Origin: Corylus avellana
Lineage: Eukaryota > Streptophyta > Magnoliopsida > Fagales > Betulaceae
NCBI RefSeq assembly: GCF_901000735.1
Contig: NC_081547.1
Span: forward strand, 27,825,382-27,889,381
DNA length: 64,000 nt
Reading direction: 5' to 3'
Below are positions 1-11,729 of this stretch, in pieces. The first letter of the stretch is position 1, and every line of letters starts with the position of its first letter. The notes beneath the pieces were generated by a model. The model made no database searches, had not been told where the DNA came from, and saw only the letters and a list, made by a program, of their open reading frames with translations. Position numbers and translations under genes: made by a program.

Positions 1-119
1 TTGCCGGCAGCACTGAACCCGCCCCTGAACCCGTCCAACAAGGGTGTAGCTACATCAGCTGGCTTTACTGGATGCAGGAGTAGAAGGAAAACCCAAAGAG
101 AGAGGAGTTTTTCTGCCAT
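1..119 (-). CDS. L-type lectin receptor-like kinase, N-terminal fragment (cut by window edge)
   Basis: Only the first ~40 codons are present; the gene runs off the left edge. The minus-strand ATG at 119 begins a signal peptide (MAEKLLSLWVFLLLLHPVK) that aligns closely with the start of the complete lectin kinase gene at 5021-7063 ([20 protein letters not shown]), and the GFxxGF motif just after it matches GFSDGF there. The short 5' leader is also similar between the two. Same strand and about 5 kb apart, so they form a tandem pair. The product should be a membrane receptor with a legume-lectin ectodomain, but neither lectin nor kinase domain is visible in this fragment, so the call rests on similarity to the neighbour. 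Confidence 0.75.
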   Translation of the reverse strand, partial: MAEKLLSLWVFLLLLHPVKPADVATPLLDGFRGGFSAAG

Positions 120-232
120 GAGAGCGAGGGACGAAAGAAGAGTTGAGCTTTGTTTCGTTGAATTTTCTTTCTTCTTTATTTTGTCTTTTCTTGGCCAATA
201 AGAAAATCGAAAGAGAATCCCAGATATGGATG

Positions 233-332
233 NNNNNNNNNNNNNNNNNNNNNNNNNNNNNNNNNNNNNNNNNNNNNNNNNNNNNNNNNNNNNNNNNNNN
301 NNNNNNNNNNNNNNNNNNNNNNNNNNNNNNNN
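233..332. other. Assembly gap (100 N)
   Basis: A run of exactly 100 N, the usual placeholder for a scaffold gap of unknown length. The true distance between the partial lectin kinase gene's upstream region and the rest of the window is therefore not known. Confidence 0.99.
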
Positions 333-1035
333 ATTAAATTCAAATCTGAATAAGGCTTGAATATGAATATAAAGAGAAAAATGGAAATTTATAAAGAGAA
401 GAGTTTGTAATTGAATAAAATATTTTAGAAACTTTCTATCTTCTAGCATTTATTTATTTACTTTTCCTATTTGATTTTAAACATTGGATACAATCTTCGA
501 AACTTGATCCTCTCCAGTTAGTTATATTTGATGATTATGTTTGTCATTTTACAAGGACAAAAAAATAATATATTCCTGTTTAAGATTGTATTTTATTTAA
601 GAATATCTTTATTGTTATTTGATTTCCTTATTTATTGATATCAATTTTTTAGGCCTTATTTATTTCAGAATATTAAAAAATGAAATGATATTAATGCATG
701 TATCTTTAGTTTCGGCTATGATTTACTTTAGAGATTTTTGCTATGTTTGTATGAGCTTTAGGCTCGTAACTTTTATCAATGAATGAGTATGATATCTTTC
801 AAAAAAAAAAAAAAAAAAAAAGAAAGATATTAATGCCTTTTTGAAACTTAATAGGGGGCCTTAATTTAAGCATATATATTGACTACCTGTCATTTTTTTT
901 TTCTTTTTTTTATCGCAATTGTTTTATTAGGATTCATTAATTGGGGCCTTATTAAATTTGGACTTTTTTTAAATTACTTATTTACCATGATTAGAAGCCT
1001 TAATTAAAAAAAATGAAGGGTAATAAGTGATTTAA
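333..1035. other. AT-rich spacer
   Basis: No coding sequence recognised. The stretch contains A- and T-runs (for example about 801-820) and the phrase 'gggccttaattt' several times, which recurs near 58,100-58,270 and suggests an old, unclassified dispersed repeat. Confidence 0.5.
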
Positions 1036-1145
1036 TTTTTTTTAATTTTTTGACATGTTCGCATAAAAGGGGGGAGGGAGATTCGAACTAGTGACCTCCA
1101 CTTCATTAAGTGTGGTCCCAGCCGATTGAGTTACTTCTTAGGGAC
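1036..1145 (-). mobile_element. tRNA-derived SINE, copy B
   Basis: Read on the minus strand it starts gtccctaagaagtaactcaa, contains an A-box-like taactcaatcgg (1133-1122) and a B-box-like agttcgaatct (1089-1079), and ends gcgaacatgtc followed by an A-rich tail. The same order and the same end (acaacatgtc plus poly-A) occur in the copy at 18665-18768. Box A/box B spacing and the A-tail are the hallmarks of a Pol III-driven SINE. A clear target duplication is not visible here, so the copy may be old. Confidence 0.7.
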
Positions 1146-1401
1146 TTTAACTTAAATTTTTAATTTGGAACCTTATTACGACCACCTAACTCGCCTAGTA
1201 ATTGGACCGACCCTGCAACAAAGGCGAGCCTCGGGACTTCGTAGTCTTCATGGACCTTGCCTTGGTTTCCGATCATTCATGAGATAACCAGCTTTAGAAC
1301 CACGTGGAATGGTGGTGTGTTGCACTTTGCATAAAGGAAGTGGGATAACCCCAAAAGAGTTCTACGAAGAGAAACTCAGAAATCGTGCTACTTGATTAAT
1401 T

Positions 1402-1550
1402 GATTTCACATGGAATCTTCGGGTTATGTTTGAACACCACCTCACAATTACAGGGCTTTTTTTTTTTTTTTTTTACAGGCCATTTGATTTCACATCGAAA
1501 CTCTTTAGGTTATGTTTGAACACTAGCCCACAATTACAGGCCATTCGAGT
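1402..1550. repeat. Local direct duplication, ~84 bp period
   Basis: The string gatttcacatggaa...gttatgtttgaacac...cacaattacagg at 1402-1455 recurs at 1486-1540 with a few changes, the two copies separated by a T-run. A related string (gtggtacttgatttcacatg) appears at about 8759, so this is probably part of a dispersed repeat. Confidence 0.6.
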
Positions 1551-1584
1551 CTCACATCATTTCTTCAATTTGTCAATTTTTTCA

Positions 1585-1739
1585 GAGTAATACTAAAAGT
1601 TCCTCTTGTACCTTTCTTAATTATCTTCAAAAATGATGTGGCTATTAAAATCACCATTAAATTTGTGATTAATCATTATTAGATTTTGATCAAATGATAA
1701 TTTTAATAGCCACATCTTTTTGGACTTCTAGAGTCACTC
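1585..1739. mobile_element. MITE, 9-bp-TSD family, copy 1
   Basis: A 155-bp palindromic element. The left end gagtaatactaaaagttcc is matched by the reverse complement of the right end, gagtgactctagaagtcc. It is flanked by a perfect 9-bp direct repeat, attttttca, at 1576-1584 and 1740-1748. A 9-bp target duplication with long inverted repeats points to a non-autonomous Mutator-type origin. Related copies are at 2142-2320 and 45593-45736. Confidence 0.8.
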
Positions 1740-2141
1740 ATTTTTTCAGCTTACTCCACGTGAATTTGGTAAGAAATGAGCATATTATAGTTGAAATCTC
1801 TTAGTAGATGATTTATTTATATTCATATTTAGACACAATTTAAATTTGATATGAAATTTTTAGGAATAACAATTTTTGATACAACTCGCAAATTCGATAC
1901 AATTTTAACATGAAATTAACATATTAAAATTAAGGGGTCTATAAAATTTAATTAAAATGATGATCGATGTATATAATCTTATACCATATTTTGACACCAC
2001 CCAAACTCATTACACTAATACAAATCCTTAACCCCACATCTTTCCTTTTTTGAATCATATAATCATATATAAATTCTTTTATTTTAAATAAGAAGTAAAG
2101 TGGAATCCAAAGTAAAGCTTATACTAATAAGAAGCTAAATG

Positions 2142-2320
2142 AAGTAATTTAGGTGGTCTATTGACTCTATTTGTATCCTACTAAGAATGATGTGACTATT
2201 AAAATCACTGTTTGATCAAAAATTAATAATGATTAATCATAAGTTCAATGGTAATTTTAATACGCACATCATTTTTAGTGAGATACAAGTAAAATACAAA
2301 TAAACTACTTAAAATTACTC
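2142..2320. mobile_element. MITE, 9-bp-TSD family, copy 2 (inverted relative to copy 1)
   Basis: A 179-bp element whose ends are inverted repeats (aagtaattt... against ...aaattactc), flanked by a perfect 9-bp duplication, agctaaatg, at 2133-2141 and 2321-2329. The core (gatgtg, attaaaat, tttgatcaaa, caatggtaattttaat) is the reverse complement of the core in the copies at 1585 and 45593. Confidence 0.8.
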
Positions 2321-2329
2321 AGCTAAATG

Positions 2330-5020
2330 AGCTCGATCATTTGTAGTAATTAAATATGAGACTGTTGCAAAAGAGTTAGTACGAGATGACGTGTAATCCC
2401 TCTAGTAGTTGCAAATTGCAATCCTCTAGGGTCTTGTTTTAGAAGCAGTACTCTTGCCCCTGTCTGACCCCCTCGCTCTCTTGGACACAATCACATCGTT
2501 CTTGAGGGCGACTTCACTGATGGCCATCGAGGACCCACATGGTCGGCAATTTAAATTCGTACCTATCTTTGATTAGGAAACTTAAAGTCATTTTGATGAC
2601 ATTCTAATCGTTATAGCTTTTGGCTTTGATTTTACGCCTTTTAAAAAATAAATAAATGCTTAATTTTTCAGGTATAAAAGCACTTACATGTGGCTATTTT
2701 GTTGAGTCATGTAGCAAAAAAGACTCCACATTGGATTAGTTAAAGTGGCTAAAAGTTTGTTAAGAAAAAAAATTCAATCTTATATATATATATATACTTT
2801 GAAAACGAGAATCTCCTTCTATGAAAATAGGACATGAGTGGAGCTTGAGCTTTCTAGTGCAGATAGTCACCACTTACAAATTGTTGCTGTCACTGAGAAG
2901 GAAGAAGGTACAGCAACATCAAAATTGATTTTGGGAGCTCCCGGAGGAGCTTCCACCCAGCTATATATCATTTGAGGAGTTAACATGCGATCCCAGGCTC
3001 TGAGTGTGAAATGGCTTAATACTTGAAATGGAGAGAATTTTATTCTTGAAAATTTAGGGAGTAATTTTAATTTTTCCCTTGAAAATATTTGTAAAGACTA
3101 GGACTTGACATAAAAAAAGAGCACTAATTAGTGGGAAGTGCCTTTTTCTTTTTCTCTTCTGTTTTTCCCGCAGACTCTGTTTGGGTGGCTAGAATCTGCC
3201 ACGCCCCACGAGTGTGATTGGTGTTTTTGAGGCCCCATGCTGCCATGCATGATAGAGAGAGCCTTGGTGGTAAATGGTAATGACATCCACTGCTGCGGCC
3301 CAAGTTCCTCTGATACCCCCTGAAAAAGGTGGAGGTTTTCCATTGGGCTTGAAAGGGGGAAGGTTTGCCTAGCAACTAAACCTCAGCCGGGCTGCATGGA
3401 TTCTAAACATCCCTTCTCTTGGGTTTTGAGAGAACTGATGGTCATTTTTTTGTTCCTCTTTTTTCTGGGCTTCCTGCTTTCCCTTCCACGTACCCATTAC
3501 CTAGGCAAGGGCTTGAAACTCTCTCTCTTAGAAATCTAGGGGTTCTTGAATTCCAAAGAAGCATGCATATAACACAAGACAATCATACAACATATAAACA
3601 TTGCCTAGGAAAGAACTTTGGACAGAGAATTGCAGTTGGCTGTTGGGTAGCCTTTGGATTTAAGCTAAATAATGCTATATTAGCCACTTACTTACTCCTC
3701 ATACTATTGAGTGCAGCTTAATAATTTGGAATTGGAAATTCCTGTGCAATTTCGTGGGGCCTCTGTCCTTTGAGCTTGATTATATTTGAGAACATATTTA
3801 TCTGAAACATAGCATGATGGGCAACAACATAAGGGGTATCCTTTATTGGACTCTGCACTAATCTGCCACTTGATTGCTCTCAACTGTTTGTATAGTGGGT
3901 TTCCGCAAAGCAACCTAAACTTCTGTCAGAATTTAGAAAGGTATGTCGATCTTACGATAATGAACTTTTTTGAGTTTAGATTGCACTCATATTTGTTTTA
4001 GTTTTTTAATTATATTAATGAAGCATATGGGAAATATAGCTGTCGTTTATTGGTTTGACTTGGCACGCTGTTAAAATATTGGACTAAACATGGATGAAAG
4101 TACCACTCGCGTTTATTAAATGTATATAAGTACCATCTGTAATATTTTTTGAAATTGAGAAATCCATTTGATATCATGTTAAACCACAAGTACCAAAACC
4201 GTTTTGACCTTAATAAAATTATAACCCTAAGAGTCTTAACCCTAAAATTTTTATCTATTTTTTCTTTCTTTGCTTACGCTATTGCTCCCTTGTTTTATAT
4301 TTTACATAAATTTCCACACGAGGCAAGTGAAACAGCTAAGAAAAATGAGAAAGTCTAAACATTCTTCTCCTATCTGTAGATGTGGATGCTACAAATCTAA
4401 TGACAGAGCAGAACAAATAGTTTCACTAGAAAAAATTAAGCATGTGAAAAAGCGATACGCGGCAAGCAAAACAGATAAGGAAAGCAAGGCAAGATAATTA
4501 AGCATGTCAACGGATGAGACATCAAGGAACCTTCTCAATCTTGGGGAATCATCATCCACCCCACAACATGAGATATGTCTCCTGTGTTTATGGAACGTGT
4601 GTGTGTGTAGCTCTTTTGTATACATGTGTGATCGAAGCAGAGTGATTTGCCTTTGGTTGAGTTCTAGAATCGGATTGATGTAAATAAAAACCCAGAATTT
4701 GTTTTAAAATGGGAATTCAGATTCCAACTGAAGCCATTGAAGCCTCACCTTCAAGGTTTGAAAATCAACTATGGTCGGACAACCTCTTTAGCATGTTCAT
4801 CCCATGTTCATAGGATTCTTATCCTGTTCATAGACATTTGGTCGGACAAAAGTAAATGAGAGGCTGGAAGAGATGGTAATTATAATTTATTTACTTCCAG
4901 ATAAAAAGGTACAACTGTGATCGTTAAACGAAGGTTAAAAATCAAAGCCTAGCTAGTAAAAAAAACGAAACCTGAACATCCAAAACCATGTAGATCGAGG
5001 AGCTTGGAACTCTCTCATGC
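2330..5020. other. Intergenic spacer downstream of the lectin kinase gene
   Basis: No protein family recognised in any frame. It contains a TA microsatellite near 2781-2797. The 3' untranslated region of the lectin kinase gene must lie just below 5021. Several short open frames between 3100 and 4500 show no domain and no similarity to each other. Confidence 0.5.
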
Positions 5021-7063
5021 CTACCTACCTTCACCTGATCTGGTGGTACTCAAAGATGAAAATGGCGAGCTTAAACCAGCTTCAGCATCATAATGCGAAG
5101 CAGAAGTATTAGGATAAAATTGCAGATAATCCTCAGCAGCACCACTTGTTTTCCTGTATGGCTCCGCCACCTGCTCCTGCATCTCCAACTCGCGTTCCAG
5201 GTACCTCACCACCTGTCTCATCGTGGGTCGTGCTTCAGGTGAATCGTTGGAACACATCAAACCCAGTTTGAACACCAAAACAGCCTCAACTTGATCAAAC
5301 TTTCCCTCCATCCTTGGATCAACAACATCAAGAATTTCTCCTACCCTCCACTTCTCCCACACCCAGTCCACCAGCATCAGATTCTCCGGCGGTGCTTTAG
5401 GATCCACGGGTCTTCTACCGCATACCACTTCCAGCAACAAAGCGCCAAAGGCATAAACATCGGAGCTGGTTGTAGGCTTGCCTGTGCGCGAGAGCTCAGG
5501 CGCCAAATAACCCAGCGTGCCCACCACCCTTGTGGTGTTTGCGTTGGAGCCGTGCTCGTATAGCTTAGCAAGACCAAAATCACTCAGCCTTCCATTGAAC
5601 TCTGAATCCAATAACACATTTCCTGCCTTGATGTCTCTGTGAACTACAGTTTGTTCCCACTCCTCGTGTAAATATAAAAGCCCAGAAGCCACACCTTTGA
5701 TGATCCTGAACCTTTGCTCCCAGCTCAGGATTCTGTTAGGCTGGTCATCAAACAGGTACTTGTCCAAGCTTCCATTCGGCATGAACTCATACACAAGTAG
5801 TAGATCACCTTGCCGACGACACCAGCCCACCAATTGAACCAAATTTCTATGACGAAGACGGCCAATACTAGCAACCTCCGACACGAATTCTTGCAAACCT
5901 TGCTTTGAATCATGGGAAATACGCTTGACAGCAACTTGGGTGTCTGAGTTTGGCAGAGTTCCTCTGTAAACTCGACCGAACCCACCAGACCCAATTAGCT
6001 CTTTGTCTTTGAAACCCCCTGTTGCTTTCTTCAGCTCCTTGTAAGGATATCTATGCGGACCAATATCATGCTCCCATGCCTCAACCACATCAGCCTTCTT
6101 TTTCCTCCTGACGATGTAAAACGTCAAAGCAATCCCCAAAATCACAGCCAAAGCACCTGAAACTGAGACACCAACAATTAATCCCGTGTGATTCTTTTTG
6201 GTACTCCCAGTGGGGAGCTGAGGGAGTTTATCTAAATAAAGATTGTTAGCATCTCCATTCACGTTGAAGCTCCAGCCCAGGATATAATGCGAGCTCGCGT
6301 CCGAACCAGTTGAAGCAGAAAACCCGATGTACATGGATTCTTGAAGAATATCCGAGAGGTTCACGTTATAGGACAAGAGTACAGACCTGGGTCTAGCTGA
6401 ATCCGCCGAAACCTTTACATCTAATTGATTCGTCTGCGAATTATATTCCACCCAAGCCTGAATTACGCGACCACTGTTCAAGTCGAGGTCTGCCTTCCTC
6501 GTATCACTACCCATAAATTGCACAGCCCGAACAGATTTGTTCGATACTACGCTATTGATGTCGACGCCGACATGGTTGTCATCGAGGTCATTCAACTCCG
6601 GGTCCTTGAAAGTGTCCAATTCGATCGCAAGTATGTGGTTTGAGAAGTTCCCATCATCGCTGGCGTTGAATAGGCCGAGATAAGGGCCCGGAGCGGCCCC
6701 GGGAAGCTCTTTTGTGGGAGAGATTGTGAAAGCGAGGCCCTCGCCGCGTGCCCCATGCTCGGTGATTATAGCAAAAGCGAATGCGGTGGAGAAGGACATG
6801 ACTCCGCCGCTGGAGTTCTTGAATTGGATTGGATATGAATAAAACGCGTGGCCGACAGCTTGGAGCGAGCCGTTTGTTAGACGAAGCACGCCATTGTTCT
6901 CAAACGCTGCAACGCCGTTTAAGCTCATGTTGTTTCTTGCAGCACTAGTGATAAACCCGTCGCTGAATCCGCTCAGCAAGAGTCCACCATCGTTTAGATC
7001 AGATTTTACTGGGTATAAGAAAAGAAAGAAGACCCAGAGAGGGATGAGCCTTTCAGCAGCCAT
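5021..7063 (-). CDS. L-type lectin-domain receptor-like kinase (LecRK), complete, intronless
   Basis: A plasma-membrane receptor of 680 residues: signal peptide (about 1-20), legume-lectin domain (about 22-272) with the metal-site segment ELDTF...[10 protein letters not shown] from about residue 148, one transmembrane helix (about 292-316) followed by RRKKK, then a Ser/Thr kinase (about 350-625) with glycine loop [15 protein letters not shown] lysine, HRDIKAGN (catalytic Asp 477) and DFGLAK. It is an RD-type kinase with all key residues, so probably active. The frame stays open upstream to a TTG at 7099, but the ATG at 7063 immediately precedes the signal peptide and matches the start of the tandem paralog at 119, so I use it. 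LecRKs of this class sense extracellular signals in defence or development. The ligand cannot be read from sequence. Confidence 0.95.
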   Translation of the reverse strand: MAAERLIPLWVFFLFLYPVKSDLNDGGLLLSGFSDGFITSAARNNMSLNGVAAFENNGVLRLTNGSLQAVGHAFYSYPIQFKNSSGGVMSFSTAFAFAIITEHGARGEGLAFTISPTKELPGAAPGPYLGLFNASDDGNFSNHILAIELDTFKDPELNDLDDNHVGVDINSVVSNKSVRAVQFMGSDTRKADLDLNSGRVIQAWVEYNSQTNQLDVKVSADSARPRSVLLSYNVNLSDILQESMYIGFSASTGSDASSHYILGWSFNVNGDANNLYLDKLPQLPTGSTKKNHTGLIVGVSVSGALAVILGIALTFYIVRRKKKADVVEAWEHDIGPHRYPYKELKKATGGFKDKELIGSGGFGRVYRGTLPNSDTQVAVKRISHDSKQGLQEFVSEVASIGRLRHRNLVQLVGWCRRQGDLLLVYEFMPNGSLDKYLFDDQPNRILSWEQRFRIIKGVASGLLYLHEEWEQTVVHRDIKAGNVLLDSEFNGRLSDFGLAKLYEHGSNANTTRVVGTLGYLAPELSRTGKPTTSSDVYAFGALLLEVVCGRRPVDPKAPPENLMLVDWVWEKWRVGEILDVVDPRMEGKFDQVEAVLVFKLGLMCSNDSPEARPTMRQVVRYLERELEMQEQVAEPYRKTSGAAEDYLQFYPNTSASHYDAEAGLSSPFSSLSTTRSGEGR

Positions 7064-7166
7064 GCGAGAGAAAAAGAACTGATGAGCTTTCTGAAGCAAA
7101 AGCAGAGGAAAGTGCTGTGTATTATATGATGAGAATTGCGACTCTTATACAAAGGATTTTTACAAA

Positions 7167-7231
7167 AAAAATCCTTACAAACACATGTTTTTTTGTCCTT
7201 TTCCTTGCCACATGTGTTTGTAAGGGATTTT
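7167..7231. repeat. Inverted repeat / potential hairpin upstream of LecRK
   Basis: aaaatccttacaaacacatgt (7167-7187) is followed after about 22 bases by acatgtgtttgtaagggatttt (7210-7231), a near-perfect inverted repeat of about 20 bp with one bulged base. It lies about 105 bp upstream of the LecRK ATG, in the promoter or 5' leader. It may be a tiny foldback element or a structured leader. Confidence 0.75.
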
Positions 7232-7649
7232 TTTTTAAAAAAAAAAAAAAAAAAAAAATTGAAAAAATCCTCGTAGATCACTCCCAAACTCTAGCTCATT
7301 TTCTTCCTTTATGTTTAAGAAAAATTTCAAAAAAATTCGAAGCCCTAAATATAACTAATATTAAAGGGTATTTACAATGTTTTTCAATGTATTGAGAAAC
7401 ACTATAAATGCCAAATGCATTATTAAATTATAAAAAATTAATTCTCTCTCATCTTTCCTTCATATGTCCAAGCAATTCTCTCTTCTCTTTTCTCTCTCAT
7501 TGGTTGCAATGATAAAAAGAAGTAGTATTTTATTCATATAAGGAAAAATGATGAAATTTATTGTGAAGTGTTTTTTATAGGGAATTAAAAATTAGTTTTA
7601 TTCCCTAAATTGAGAGAAAATGGTTGAAAAGCTGCTGCTAATACTTTTA

Positions 7650-8138
7650 GGGCTCGTTTGGGAGTGCGATTTCAATAAGTGCGATTTTAAAAATTACGTT
7701 TTTAAAATCGCACAGGCGTTTGGTAAAACATACTAAAAAGTACTTTTTTTTATCAATTGAGTGTTTGGATAACATTAACATATAATTGCAGTTTCATGAC
7801 CAAATTACCAATAAGGATGAACAAGACAGAGAGGATGAAGAAAAAAAAAAAAAAAAAGGAAGGGTTTTAATATATTTTAGGTGGGTATTCTTGGTATTTT
7901 TTTCATCCCCGTTCTAAAAAAAGTAACTATTGCCCCAAATATCTTTTTAATAGAAATCGTGATTTTGTTTTAAATTCGCACTTTTTCAAATAAACATCCT
8001 CTAATCAGCTTATGGAAATCGCAGATTTTTTTGCGATTTTAAAATTTGCGTTTTTAAAATCGTAATCCCAAACACCCTGCTGCGATTTGGTTTAAAATCG
8101 CAGATTATTTTTTTAAAAACGCACTCCCAAACGCACCC
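7650..8138. mobile_element. Tourist/PIF-Harbinger-type non-autonomous element
   Basis: A 489-bp element with inverted ends: left gggctcgtttgggagtgcga, right end reverse complement gggtgcgtttgggagtgcg. It is flanked by TTA on both sides (7647-7649 and 8139-8141). No coding capacity. Sub-terminal stretches rich in gcgattttaaaa repeat in both orientations. A shorter relative is at 58686-59013. Confidence 0.75.
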
Positions 8139-8141
8139 TTA

Positions 8142-11100
8142 GTGTAGCAATTCTCTTAGAGCATTCTCAAGAGAATTCAATCTTGACCGTTGATTCAACT
8201 ACAGCATACATGCTGTTATTTTAATAACAGCATGGAAGCCGGATCCTCTCAGCAGCTTCCTTATCATTTTCTCTGTATTTAAGAATCTAAACTACTTTTT
8301 GCTTCCCTATGTCAAAATATACCTTAATAGCTTCTCTTAATCATTCTCTATATCATTAAAATATTTATCTTTTTAATTATATTATATATATGAGAGGAGA
8401 GATGAGAGAGAATTGTGAGACATGAGAGGAGAGAGGAGAGAAGAGAGAACATCATTTATTTTATTTTATTTTAATAATTATAATGATTGCAATAGTGAAA
8501 TCCAAAACATTGGGTTTCATTGTAACAATCCTAATGTTTAGAATTCATTTTAAAAAATATGTTGTGAGATTTTTTTATAATTTTTTAGACATATTTCTTA
8601 AATTTAAGAAACAAACTCCCTTACGATGAATCTGTTGGAAATAAGATGCCATTATGACGGGCAATGAGTGAAATGTTTTTTGAAATTGTTTTGTCTCATT
8701 TTTGTTTTTGTAAATTGGAAGGTCAGTTGCACCAAAAAAGATGGTGCAAAGAGGACGTGTGGTACTTGATTTCACATGGGAATCCAACACCAACCCATAA
8801 TTATGTCCTTTTGTTTTTAGCAAAATATCATTCAATATAAATCTAAGAATAAAAATGATCATGATAAGGATGAGGATCAGGACGGTTTCATTTTAAGTGA
8901 AATTAAGACAAATTATTTTATGATTAAGATTAGAGTTTATATATTTAACAGTGTAAACACATGGTGAATATATTATCCCAACATTTAAATTTTTTAAATA
9001 ATGTGACATCAACCACGCTATATATATTATTAGGGGCGTGCGCACTTAGGAAAAATATTTAACAATATCATTTTCACGTCACACATGACATTATAGCCCT
9101 AAATCGTTCCAAAATGTTTCGGGGCTAAAATATAATATATTTTTCCTATAAGTTTGTTATGCCTAATAAAATTTAAAAAGAAAACAAAAGACTAAAGAAA
9201 ACTAAAAAAAAAAACTGAAAAAAAAAAAAACTTTTAAAAGAATGAAGGTGGTAGAGAGGTCCCGGGGTGCGGGGTTCAGCCACCCTGAAGACATTTTTGG
9301 GAGTGACATAAGAGTTTTTGGAGCAATTTGGGACAAATTATTAAATTATCACTTATCTAAAAAATTTAAATAGATAAAAAATGATAAACTTAATCCTTTA
9401 AATTATATTATATCACTTCCCCTACCCGTACAATCATCCTAGATTTTTTGCCCTCCTTTTTTATCTCCACCTATCAATTATCATCTCGAAGGCTCACAGT
9501 TCTCCTTGGCAGGCATGCATGCCATGGTGCTCTGACTTTAACTTTACATACCACTACTGGAGTTTTTGGAGCTGTTTATGAGCAACTTGCTTAACTTTAC
9601 CTACCGGCTACCACTACTTGTATAGTAAAATACAATAAACTCGTATGATAATTAATTTTTTTTAAAAAAAATACATATAATCCGTTGATGTTAACAGCTC
9701 TAATTAAGATTAATATATAGGCTGGCAGGCTCACTGGGCGGCCACTACGACCGTTGTTAGAGGTAATTTCTTCCATTTGTTTTCTTTGTATTTGTTTCTT
9801 TGCTGTTGTTGTTCTTGCACCTGTTCATCTATATAATAATAATAATAATAGACTCGCAGCAGAAACTTGCTAAGTCTGACCCTGGCCTGCAACTGCTTCC
9901 TCCTTGGCTCCATTAAGGGTTCATATTCTCTAATGACAGCAGGTTACGTACTCATATCGTCAGGCCAAAAGTGGACAAGCTGCACTTTTTAATTGAAGTG
10001 AATATTATGATTGCCTCGAACATGCACCATTTGTTATTTGCAGTTGTTAAAGGAGTTTCTCCACTTCTAATTAAAAATATTATAGTATAACAATCTCAAA
10101 TCTTCGATTCATCCTATATTCTTTAAATATTTTAATATAAATCTTAAACTCCACATCCTCCCACCCGCCAAAAAAAAAAAAAAAAAATCCTAATAATAAA
10201 GCTAGCATTTTGAAAATGTTGCATTAAAGGAAATCCAAATACTAGTGTTTAAAGCAAATTCTTTAAAGGAAGCTTAATTCGATCTATCATATTTTCTTAC
10301 AATGAATGAAGATTTTACTAAAACAAAACTGCAAAATTAAGCAGATAGATTGTTAACATTGACAAATTAGCTTTACTTATAAATGAGATTATAGGTGAGG
10401 GAAAAGACATTAGTTTGAGTCTGTACGAGGGGACAAAAGTCATGCTCATTAAACGATATGCTCATGATAGGTTTTTAGTGGGGGTGGCTCAACCTGTCTC
10501 AAAGAAACGCCGCCTGTGAATATTCTTCGCAATATTAGAAGTCCATCCTGATTTATTCTTGTTGGTAATAAATTATGGGAGTTCCACCCAATTACTTTTC
10601 CTTTACTTGGACTCCACCTAATCATGCATATATATATATATATATGATGCATCGATAATCATGTTTACGAAGCACGACCCAATTCATTAGAAAAATAAGT
10701 AAACGATCTAGAATGAATGACTTCCAATATTTGCCACATGAGTTGACGTGGCTTTTATTGGTATGGGAAGGAGTGACAACTGTACGATGACGTGTACAGC
10801 TCACCTAGTTAAGAAATTTGCCACTTGGGTGCAGCCTGCAGGAGACAATTGTGTAGACTTTGGTCGACTAATGATTAATGAATAACCTTGGACTCCAGCT
10901 CAATCCTGCCATTAATATTTGAACTTTTTTGTTTAATTAGGGTTTATTATAGTTTACTTTTAAGTTGTTAAACATGCAGAGTAAACAAACTGAAGTTGTT
11001 GGAAGTGGTTCCCATAATCTAGACTAATTTGTGAAGTTTCATGTTAATTATAAACTTAATTATGCACGTGTATATATATATATATGAAGTAAACGTTTGG

Positions 11101-11698
11101 TTTAACTGACCATTAAGGTATTCAAACCAAAAGAAAGAAAGAAAGAAAACACATCTTAATTAATTCAATAAGATAGATTTTTTTAAGCTATATTTACTGT
11201 TGTGCTGTACTTTTCCTCCGGACGTCACAGCATATGCTAGCAGAGTTTGGAGCGTTTCCATGGCAGGATAGAAAAAGACTCTCAAGTCGGTGTCCATCCA
11301 TTTCCAAAGTCAAGTCTAAAAACGAATATGCAAAAAAAATAAAATAAAAAATAAAAGGTTTGTTGTGTGGGACACGGATCAGATTCTTAAAATTTGGCCG
11401 TACAAATTCCTGCTGTTTAAGAGAGTGGGGTACGGTGAGGTGGGCCTTTTTGTCTCTGGCATTCAAGATGTGGGCCTATTTGTTCAAACCCTCTTCTAAG
11501 TTTTTTTGAATTTTTGTGAAATTTAAGCAGTTTAATTTTAGAGAATCTCAATGGTCGGTGGATGCCTAATTAAGGCATGGAAGTATTGTTAAGGAAAATC
11601 AATTGGAACTTTTATTAATTGCTAATGAAATTTGGTTTATGAGTACATTTTTCAAATGAGGGAACGTGATTTACCTCGGGTTATCTAAATGGGATAAG

Positions 11699-11729
<31 letters not shown>

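Noticed and set aside
3419..3721. 100-codon open frame in the spacer below LecRK
   Set aside because: Composition and content look random; no domain, no paralog.
7064..7099. 12-codon N-terminal extension of LecRK
   Set aside because: Begins with TTG, precedes the signal peptide, and is not supported by the paralog.
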